From the NCBI GenBank assembly GCA_011371465.1, contig DRQL01000333.1, forward strand, positions 1-5,844: DNA of 5,844 nucleotides, in the 5' to 3' direction. A program made the position numbers and the translations under genes. Shown here one piece after another: positions 1 through 4,686 of the stretch (position 1 is the stretch's first letter; the number at the start of each line of letters is the position of its first letter). Source of the DNA: Gammaproteobacteria bacterium. Its GTDB lineage: Bacteria > Pseudomonadota > Gammaproteobacteria > DSM-19610. The notes below the pieces were generated by a model, which saw nothing but the letters and a program-made list of their open reading frames with translations, did not search any database and had not been told where the DNA came from.

Positions 1-1
1 C

Positions 2-364
2 TACGGTTACGACGCTCCTTACTATGGCTATGCGCCTTACGGTTACGCCCCTTACGGCGCGCCGGCTGCTTTCCAGCCCGCTCCTGCCATGAACGACGAG
101 CAGGCCAAGGTAATGGAAGAACAGGCCAAGGCCCAGAAGGCTGCCTTTGAAGCACAGCAAAAAGCCCAGGCTGATTACTTCAAGCAGATGGAAGAACAGC
201 GCAAGGCCATGCAGGAATCGATGGAAGCCCAGCGCAAGGCCATGCAGAAGGCCCATGAAGAGATGATGAAGAGCCGCCAGGCCATGTGGGACAACCGCTA
301 CGGCGCAGCTGCCGTACCGACCGCTGCCGCACCCGCTCCGGCTGCTCCGGCAACGACCAAGTAA
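2..364 (+). CDS. Sulfur-globule-like secreted protein with C-terminal helical domain (5'-truncated)
   Basis: The reading frame is open from the left edge to a TAA at 362-364. This gives the last 120 residues; the start and signal peptide lie outside the window. The first ~29 visible residues are a low-complexity stretch of Tyr-Gly and Ala-Pro-Tyr-Gly units, nearly the same as the C-terminal half of the next gene. A long Glu/Gln/Lys/Met-rich segment without Gly or Pro follows (about fragment residues 30-98, ending at Trp-Asp-Asn-Arg), then an Ala/Pro tail ending in Thr-Thr-Lys. An ATG at 89 could be mistaken for the start, but the homologous Tyr/Gly codons continue upstream and no ribosome binding site precedes it. 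Sulfur globule proteins are exported, Gly/Tyr-rich structural proteins that coat stored sulfur in the periplasm. The helical extension suggests coiled-coil self-assembly (inference). The family call rests on composition and on the tandem paralogue. Confidence 0.72.
   Translation, partial: YGYDAPYYGYAPYGYAPYGAPAAFQPAPAMNDEQAKVMEEQAKAQKAAFEAQQKAQADYFKQMEEQRKAMQESMEAQRKAMQKAHEEMMKSRQAMWDNRYGAAAVPTAAAPAPAAPATTK
116..289 (+). repeat. Five 11-residue (hendecad) coding repeats
   Basis: The helical segment of the first gene divides into five 11-residue units: 116-148, 149-181, 191-223, 224-256 and 257-289. A 3-residue insert (Lys-Gln-Met) sits between the second and third. Four of the five begin Glu-x-Gln, with Lys at position 5; the fifth is more diverged. 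Four of the five end in an aromatic residue or Met. The third and fourth share the core QRKAMQ. Eleven-residue periodicity is typical of extended right-handed or straight coiled coils. Confidence 0.6.
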
Positions 365-407
365 AGGTTGTTGTTCATCTAAACGTTTTACTTACGATTT
401 AATACAC

Positions 408-412
408 GAGGA
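408..412 (+). promoter_or_regulatory. Ribosome binding site of the second globule gene
   Basis: GAGGA lies 7 bases before the ATG at 420 and fixes that start. The 365-419 gap is AT-rich and holds no clear terminator hairpin. I could not place a convincing -35/-10 pair at a useful distance from the start, so co-transcription with the upstream gene is plausible. Confidence 0.65.
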
Positions 413-419
413 TATTGAT

Positions 420-806
420 ATGAACTTCAGGAAAACTGTTTTTGCAGCAATGCTTGCCGGTGCGACTGCACTGTCCATGAGCTCCGCCCAGGCCTGGTGG
501 GGTCCTTTCGGTAACGATGGTTACAACAACGGCTGGGGCAACAACGGCTGGGGCGACGGCATGGGTGACATGTTCGGCGACGGTGACTTCAGCATGAACT
601 TCAGTGGTCACGGCTCAGGTCGTGGTTACGGTCGTGGGTATGGCCGTGGCTACAATGACTACTACGGCCGTAACTACTACGGTGGCTATGCTCCTTATGG
701 CTACGGTGCTCCTTACGGCTATGGCGCTCCGTATGGTGCGGCTCCTTACGGCGCGTATCCTGCTCCGCAGGCTGCTCCGGCTGCCCCGCAGGCACCTGCC
801 AAGTAA
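420..806 (+). CDS. Sulfur globule family protein
   Basis: This 128-residue protein has a clear Sec signal peptide: Lys/Arg near the N-terminus, a hydrophobic core at about residues 7-20, and an Ala-Gln-Ala cleavage site after residue 25. The mature protein begins Trp-Trp-Gly-Pro-Phe, close to the Phe-Trp-Gly-Pro-Trp start known from sulfur globule proteins of purple sulfur bacteria. Next come an Asn/Gly/Trp-rich segment (32-46), an Asp/Gly/Met stretch (44-60), three GRGY units (67-78), a Tyr-rich patch (80-90), repeated Ala-Pro-Tyr-Gly units (91-112) and an Ala/Pro/Gln tail ending in Lys. There are no cysteines and no catalytic motifs, so the role is structural. Members of this family coat periplasmic sulfur globules without covalent attachment. 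It follows a paralogue by 55 bases and probably shares its transcript. A generic Gly/Tyr-rich exported protein is the alternative, but the WWGP start favours the globule family. Confidence 0.82.
   Translation: MNFRKTVFAAMLAGATALSMSSAQAWWGPFGNDGYNNGWGNNGWGDGMGDMFGDGDFSMNFSGHGSGRGYGRGYGRGYNDYYGRNYYGGYAPYGYGAPYGYGAPYGAAPYGAYPAPQAAPAAPQAPAK
618..755 (+). repeat. GRGY and APYG coding tandem repeats
   Basis: Positions 618-653 encode three GRGY units, and 690-755 encode about four Ala-Pro-Tyr-Gly-(Tyr-Gly) units. The codons vary between copies (tat/tac, ggt/ggc), so selection appears to act on the protein rather than on exact DNA repeats. The 12-base string CCTTACGGCGCG occurs here at 744-755 and again in the upstream paralogue at 50-61. 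Confidence 0.75.
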
Positions 807-810
807 GCTT

Positions 811-824
811 CCGGTTTATACCGG
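811..824. other. Small hairpin after the globule gene stop
   Basis: A perfect 5-base stem, CCGGT and ACCGG, encloses the 4-base loop TTAT and starts 4 bases after the TAA. It has no T run of its own. It may protect the transcript 3' end or help the stronger terminator just downstream. Confidence 0.45.
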
Positions 825-831
825 CAGTACG

Positions 832-858
832 AAAAGGGGGCTCATTGAGCCCCTTTTT
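832..858. terminator. Bidirectional Rho-independent terminator
   Basis: The arms 832-843 and 847-858 pair over 12 positions, with one G-T wobble, around a 3-base ATT loop. The stem is GC-rich in the middle, with an A run on the left and a T run on the right, so either strand gives a hairpin ending in U residues. It lies between the rightward globule genes (stop at 806) and the leftward ArsR gene (stop at 887) and can end both transcripts. Confidence 0.87.
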
Positions 859-886
859 CATGCGCGGAGTATTCGTCCTGCCGGGG

Positions 887-1216
887 TCAGGACGGCGTGT
901 CTTCCAGGTTGGTGTGGCAGAGTACTTCACGCATGCTGCCGATCAGTTCCAGCAGGGCTTCGTTGCGTACCCGGTAGTAGATGCGATTGGCTTCCTTGCG
1001 GGACACCAGGATGCGTTTGTTGCGCAGCTGGTCCAGGTGCTGGGACATGTTGCTCTGTGTGGTCCCGATCTGCCTGGCAAGATCACCGACCGTGATCTCG
1101 TCTTCACCCAGTGCGCACAGGATGCGCCAGCGCAGGGGGTGGCCCATGGCCTTCAGCGCATCCGCTGTCAGTACAGCGTCTTCGGGGGAAACCGCGTCCT
1201 TATTCTCGTCGCTCAT
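887..1216 (-). CDS. ArsR-family repressor, SqrR/BigR-like persulfide sensor candidate
   Basis: This 109-residue winged helix-turn-helix protein has the standard ArsR layout: a helix with Met-Gly-His-Pro-Leu-Arg (24-29), the helix-turn-helix at about 42-67 with recognition helix Gln-Ser-Asn-Met-Ser-Gln-His-Leu (54-61), the wing at about 69-82 containing Arg-Ile-Tyr-Tyr, and a C-terminal dimer helix (86-100). The metal-binding ELCVCDL motif of arsenic/cadmium sensors is replaced by Glu-Ile-Thr-Val-Gly-Asp-Leu, with no Cys, and I see no His/Asp-rich zinc site in the last helix. The only cysteines are Cys34 (in Arg-Ile-Leu-Cys) and Cys100 (in Val-Leu-Cys), 66 residues apart. Known persulfide sensors use the same spacing in the same helices: SqrR Cys41/Cys107 and BigR Cys42/Cys108. 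The start is supported by AGGAA 7 bases before the ATG. It lies 25 bases after the REC-PAS stop and is probably the last gene of that operon. Family confidence is high; the ligand is inferred. Confidence 0.93.
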   Translation of the reverse strand: MSDENKDAVSPEDAVLTADALKAMGHPLRWRILCALGEDEITVGDLARQIGTTQSNMSQHLDQLRNKRILVSRKEANRIYYRVRNEALLELIGSMREVLCHTNLEDTPS

Positions 1217-1241
1217 GCCACAATTCCTGGAGTGTCCTGGG

Positions 1242-2087
1242 TCAAATGTCGTTGTCTGCGGGCCGGAAACCGGTCATGTTCTTGGCGATGCAGAGTATAT
1301 CCGTAATAGTACCGCATTCATCGCTCATGGCGGTACGTGAAAACAGCACGGGTACCCGGGTTCCATCCCGGGTGATGAAGCGCGCCTCGATACTGCTGAG
1401 GTTCCCGCTGCGAATCAGCGCCTCGAGCCAGGTTCCCATGAAGGCATGCGCCTGTTCCGGCTCGGATTCCTCGAACACGTCGCCGATATTGAGGCCGACC
1501 AGGTCTTTTTCCTCGTAGCCCAGCAGCCTGCAGGCGGCCGGGTTGACGGATTTTATGTTGCCAGAGGGTGCCAGCACCAGCAGCGCTTCGCCCATGTTCT
1601 CGATGATTCCCCGCAGGTAGCAGTTGGCCGTGCGTAATTCGGCCGTTCGTTCGGCCACCTGTTCCTCCAGCCGGCGGTTCAGGTCGCGCTCTTTTTCGAT
1701 CAGGCGGAAGTAGGTGCTGATTTTGTTGATGAGCTGGTTGTCGTCGATCGGTTTGAGCAGGTAGTCCACGGCACCGACGTCATAGCCTTTTTGCTGGAAT
1801 TCATCGGTCTTGAACGCGGCGGTCAGGAAGATGATGGGGATATCGCGGGTCTTTTTGCGGATTTTCAGCATGGAGGCGGTCTGGAAACCATCGATCTCCG
1901 GCATCTGGATATCGAGCACGATGAGGTCAATGCCCGGGTTCGACAGGGCGATGTCCAGGGCCTCCCGGCCGGAGCCGGCTTCCAGTATTTCCACGTCCAT
2001 ATGTTCCCGGATCAGGGTGCGCAGGGTGAACAGATTGTGCGGGTTGTCATCGACGATCAAGAGTCTGAAGCCGCTGTAGCGTTTCAT
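1242..2087 (-). CDS. REC-PAS response regulator without a recognised output domain
   Basis: This 281-residue protein has a receiver domain at about 7-125 with every expected residue: acidic pair Asp13/Asp14, phospho-acceptor Asp59 (in Val-Leu-Asp-Ile-Gln-Met-Pro), Thr89 and Lys112 (in Leu-Lys-Pro-Ile). A charged helical linker (about 127-158) leads to one PAS domain (about 159-275), which shows Asn-Met-Gly-Glu-Ala-Leu, Val-Asn-Pro-Ala-Ala, Leu-Gly-Tyr and a final Ile-Ala-Lys-Asn-Met-Thr-Gly. The stop follows directly, with no DNA-binding, GGDEF, HD-GYP or kinase domain. The ATG overlaps the kinase stop as ATGA, so the two are translationally coupled. A strong GGAGGAG site on the minus strand (2099-2093) precedes it. 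It is the likely phosphorylation partner of the upstream kinase and may act through protein contacts, or as a single-domain-like relay. The gap to the next gene is only 25 bases, so no output-domain remnant fits there. Confidence 0.93.
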   Translation of the reverse strand: MKRYSGFRLLIVDDNPHNLFTLRTLIREHMDVEILEAGSGREALDIALSNPGIDLIVLDIQMPEIDGFQTASMLKIRKKTRDIPIIFLTAAFKTDEFQQKGYDVGAVDYLLKPIDDNQLINKISTYFRLIEKERDLNRRLEEQVAERTAELRTANCYLRGIIENMGEALLVLAPSGNIKSVNPAACRLLGYEEKDLVGLNIGDVFEESEPEQAHAFMGTWLEALIRSGNLSSIEARFITRDGTRVPVLFSRTAMSDECGTITDILCIAKNMTGFRPADNDI

Positions 2088-4474
2088 GCCTGCTCCTCCC
2101 GGGCTGCTGCGCGGGTGCTGCCGGACCCCAGCAGGCGGTCCAGTTCTCTTTTCAGTTCTGCCACCTCGACCGGCTTGGACAGGAAGCCGTCAGCGCCCAG
2201 GGCGAGGGCGCGCTCCCTGTCTTCTTCCGCCACCCTGGCGGTGAGCACCACCACCGGCAGTTTTTCCAGGTCTGTAACTGCGCGCATTTCGCGCAGGGTC
2301 TCATAGCCGTCCATTTCCGGCATCATCAGGTCCAGCAGTACCAGGTCAAAGGATTCATCGTCGTGCTGCAGGGCCTCCAGCGCCTCGTGACCATTGCCGG
2401 CAGCCAGCACTTCGATGCCCCAGCCTTCCAGCAGGGGCGTGAGTGCCAGCAGGTTGCGCAGATCATCGTCCACCACCAGTACCCGCCGGCCACCGTAATC
2501 CGCCTCGGGAATATCCGCTTCCGCTATGGCACCTGCCGCCATCTCCCCGGAGGGTTCTGCCGCCGGCACAGCGCCGCTCCCGTACCGGGTGCTGCCGGCA
2601 TCGAGTGTCAGCGGCAACAGCAGGGTAAAGGTCGAGCCCTGCTGTTCATCGCTGTGGATATCGATATGGGCATCGATCAGGCGCGCCAGTTCGCGGCTGA
2701 TGGTCAGGCCCAGCCCGGTTCCGCCGTAGCGCCGGCTGGTGGAACCGTCGACCTGCTTGAAGGCTTCGAATACCAGCGCCTGCTTGTCACTCGCGATACC
2801 GATGCCGGAGTCGCTGACGCTGATGGCCAGCGGCCGCTGTTCGGCCATCGCACCGGTGCTGCGCGCCAGCCGCAGGGTGGCACCGCCCTGCTCGGTGAAC
2901 TTGAGCGCGTTGGAGAGGAAATTGGTCAGGATCTGGCGCAGTTTTTCCGCGTCGGTCTCGATGGAGGAGGGCAGGTCGGTATCGATCTCCAGGGTGAGCG
3001 TAAGCCCCTTTTCCTCGAACTGCGGGCGCATCAGTGCAGTCAGTTCGTTCAGCAGGCCCGCCAGGTCGACCTGCCCGGGTTTCAGTGCGGCTTCCCCGGC
3101 CTCGATCCGGGAAAGGTCCAGGATGGTATCGATCAATGCCCGCAGGTCCTTGCCGGCAGAGTGGATAACCTGTGCCTGCTGCAGCTGTTCGGGACTCAAG
3201 CGGTCGCCGTTGCCGGCCAGCAGTTTCGACAGCAGCAGGATTGAGTTCAGCGGGGTGCGAAGCTCGTGGCTCACGTTGGCCAGGAACTCGGACTTGTAGC
3301 GGTTGGAGATTTCCAGTTCGTCGGCGTGGATGCGCAGGGCGCGGGCGTCTTCAATGTGTCGTTCACACAGCCGTGTCAGGCTGTTGCCCAGGTTGCGCAG
3401 TTCCTCCGGGCGCTGCCAGGAGAAGCTTGCTGCCTGTTCTCTTTCCAGTACATCGGCAATGCCGTTTTTCAGGTCCTGGCTGACGCGCTCCATGCGGATC
3501 GCGATAGCGCGCGCAATGACGATGATCACCAGCACCAGGATGGCAATGATCGTGCCGACACGGAATTCAAGCGTCCTGGTAAAGGCGGTAAGCGGTGACG
3601 GATCGACGCTGCGCCCCACCCATAACGGACCGGAATCCTGGGTGGAAAAGAGCGGCAGCCAGAATATTTGCTGGCCACCCTTTTCCCACAGTGCCAGTTC
3701 CCCTTTTGCAAACAGTTTGTCAAGACCCGGGAAATCCCTGAACGCCGTCGAGGCCGGCACATTATCCTGCCGGTAGGTCAGGTATTCGCCATTGTTCTGC
3801 ACCCAGTAAATGCCGTTGTAGACATGCGCGAGACCACCGACGTCGAGGTTGAACAGGACGAGACCCAGCAGCCTGGTGGCGCCGTCCTGCGAGGATCTCG
3901 TGTACAGCGGGCTGACGAAGCTGAGGGTCATAAAGCGCCGCAGGTCACTGTTTTCGGTGCGGGTGTGGAAACGGATCGGGCTGGTAAGCACGGCGCCGGG
4001 TGCCAGTTTCATGCCGGCGGAAAGGAAGTCCATGCCCGGCAGGTCAGGCTCCTGATTGCCGGTTTTCAGCAGGCCGGTCTGGTAGTCCCGGTCCAGCGAG
4101 AAGCTTACCTTGCCCTCGTTGTTGATAAAAATAACCTGGGTGATGTCCAGCTGGTCGAACAGCACGCGGTTGGCCCAGTCCGTGTAGGCCGTACGTTCCC
4201 TGGCAAGCCGGTCGTTACCCGGTTCATGTTTGTTTTCGGCCGTGTGCGCAATGCCGGGTTCGGGCAGCTTGGCAAACAGCCGCACCATTTCCTGCCGGCG
4301 GGTAATATGCTGGTCCAGGTCATGGAAGTCGGTGCGCAGTTTTTCCAGGTAGGCATCGTGGTAGAACGATTCCAGCTTGTCGAATACCAGCGGCACATTG
4401 ATGACAAAGGACATCAGCAACGGGGTCAGTCCCAGCAGCAGCAGGAACAGGGTGATCTGGGTGCGCAGCTTCAC
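2084..4474 (-). CDS. Membrane-bound hybrid sensor histidine kinase
   Basis: This 796-residue protein has one transmembrane helix at about 7-30, a large extracytoplasmic sensor (about 31-303, probably Cache-like from its length and layout), a second transmembrane helix at about 306-326, and a helical linker (327-392) that may be a divergent HAMP. Next is a HisKA domain with His403 in SHELRTPLN, and an ATPase domain with the N box at Asn522, Asp555 in DSGIGI, the F box at 569-572 and the G2 box GGTGLGL (584-590). An Ala/Gly/Glu linker (625-662) leads to a C-terminal receiver with Asp669/Asp670, phospho-acceptor Asp715, Thr745 and Lys767. All catalytic residues are present, so it should be active. 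There is no HPt domain. The start is GTG: an in-frame TAA lies two codons upstream, so no longer form is possible, and the next Met (residue 21) would break the first membrane helix. The site before the GTG is a poor ribosome binding match. The stimulus cannot be read from the sequence. Confidence 0.95.
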   Translation of the reverse strand: MKLRTQITLFLLLLGLTPLLMSFVINVPLVFDKLESFYHDAYLEKLRTDFHDLDQHITRRQEMVRLFAKLPEPGIAHTAENKHEPGNDRLARERTAYTDWANRVLFDQLDITQVIFINNEGKVSFSLDRDYQTGLLKTGNQEPDLPGMDFLSAGMKLAPGAVLTSPIRFHTRTENSDLRRFMTLSFVSPLYTRSSQDGATRLLGLVLFNLDVGGLAHVYNGIYWVQNNGEYLTYRQDNVPASTAFRDFPGLDKLFAKGELALWEKGGQQIFWLPLFSTQDSGPLWVGRSVDPSPLTAFTRTLEFRVGTIIAILVLVIIVIARAIAIRMERVSQDLKNGIADVLEREQAASFSWQRPEELRNLGNSLTRLCERHIEDARALRIHADELEISNRYKSEFLANVSHELRTPLNSILLLSKLLAGNGDRLSPEQLQQAQVIHSAGKDLRALIDTILDLSRIEAGEAALKPGQVDLAGLLNELTALMRPQFEEKGLTLTLEIDTDLPSSIETDAEKLRQILTNFLSNALKFTEQGGATLRLARSTGAMAEQRPLAISVSDSGIGIASDKQALVFEAFKQVDGSTSRRYGGTGLGLTISRELARLIDAHIDIHSDEQQGSTFTLLLPLTLDAGSTRYGSGAVPAAEPSGEMAAGAIAEADIPEADYGGRRVLVVDDDLRNLLALTPLLEGWGIEVLAAGNGHEALEALQHDDESFDLVLLDLMMPEMDGYETLREMRAVTDLEKLPVVVLTARVAEEDRERALALGADGFLSKPVEVAELKRELDRLLGSGSTRAAAREEQA
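2093..2099 (-). promoter_or_regulatory. Strong ribosome binding site of the REC-PAS gene
   Basis: GGAGGAG on the minus strand lies inside the kinase 3' end, 5 bases before the ATG at 2087. Together with the ATGA overlap it allows efficient coupled translation. It is much stronger than the site before the kinase GTG, so the regulator may be made in excess over the kinase. Confidence 0.7.
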
Positions 4475-4550
4475 GGTTTATGAATGTCCCGGCGGTACGG
4501 ACCCGTGTCCGGCAGGCAGGCAGCCAAAGCAGGTTCTGCTGATCCTCTCG

Positions 4551-4594
4551 GGTAACACATCAGTCCATACCATTCATACAACGGTAAACACATC
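4551..4594 (+). repeat. Imperfect direct repeat GGTAA(A)CACATC
   Basis: GGTAACACATC at 4551-4561 recurs as GGTAAACACATC at 4583-4594, with one extra A. The starts are 32 bases apart, about three turns of the helix, so a bound protein would contact the same face. It may be a pair of regulator sites. Confidence 0.4.
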
Positions 4595-4632
4595 TTAACA
4601 TAGTTGTCACAAGCGCTCGTTAGTCTCCCGCC

Positions 4633-4656
4633 GGTCACACGCAATGGCGTGTAACC
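4633..4656. promoter_or_regulatory. Imperfect palindrome upstream of the porin
   Basis: The arms GGTCACACGC (4633-4642) and GCGTGTAACC (4647-4656) pair at 9 of 10 positions around AATG. It ends 30 bases before the porin ATG and 17 before its ribosome binding site. It could be an operator for a dimeric regulator or a hairpin in the 5' leader. No T run follows, so it is not a simple terminator. Confidence 0.45.
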
Positions 4657-4673
4657 AACCTGCAGTATGTTCC

Positions 4674-4680
4674 GGGAGGA
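4674..4680 (+). promoter_or_regulatory. Ribosome binding site of the porin gene
   Basis: GGGAGGA lies 6 bases before the ATG at 4687. It is a near-perfect match that fixes the start and suggests strong expression. Confidence 0.8.
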
Positions 4681-4686
4681 CTATTC

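Larger units (their letters stand above)
4475..4686. promoter_or_regulatory. Divergent intergenic region between kinase operon and porin
   Basis: This 212-base gap must carry the leftward kinase promoter and the rightward porin promoter. The middle (about 4551-4610) is AT-rich relative to its flanks. A weak rightward pair can be proposed: TTCATA at 4573-4578 and TAACAT at 4596-4601, 17 bases apart, each matching 4 of 6 consensus bases. I found no good sigma-70 pair for the kinase. On the kinase side, AGCAG/CTGCT (4528-4540) forms a small hairpin. Confidence 0.4.

Noticed and set aside
89..364. A separate 91-residue gene starting at the ATG at 89
   Set aside because: The frame stays open to the left edge and encodes globule-type Tyr/Gly repeats, and there is no ribosome binding site before 89, so this is the end of a longer gene.
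371..403. Promoter in the gap between the globule genes, with TTTAAT at 398-403 as a -10
   Set aside because: It would start transcription at the ribosome binding site, and no -35 element lies at the right distance.
604..1306. Rightward frames running from the globule gene across the terminator into the ArsR gene
   Set aside because: They cross a strong terminator and are out of frame or antisense to two well-supported genes.
2363..3244. Long rightward open frame opposite the kinase
   Set aside because: It lies fully antisense to a conserved kinase with all motifs, and its product looks like no known family. Long antisense frames are common in G+C-rich genes.
3668..4483. Second long rightward open frame opposite the kinase sensor domain
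   Set aside because: It is antisense to the membrane and sensor region, with no ribosome binding site and no recognisable domain; a coding shadow.
4593..4610. Possible Pho box before the porin, with TTGTCAC at 4604-4610
   Set aside because: Only the second half resembles the CTGTCAC half-site. The bases 11 positions earlier (TCTTAAC) match poorly.
4604..4632. TTGTCA as a -35 element for the porin
   Set aside because: It matches TTGACA at 5 of 6 bases, but the sequence 16-18 bases downstream is GC-rich with no -10 element.
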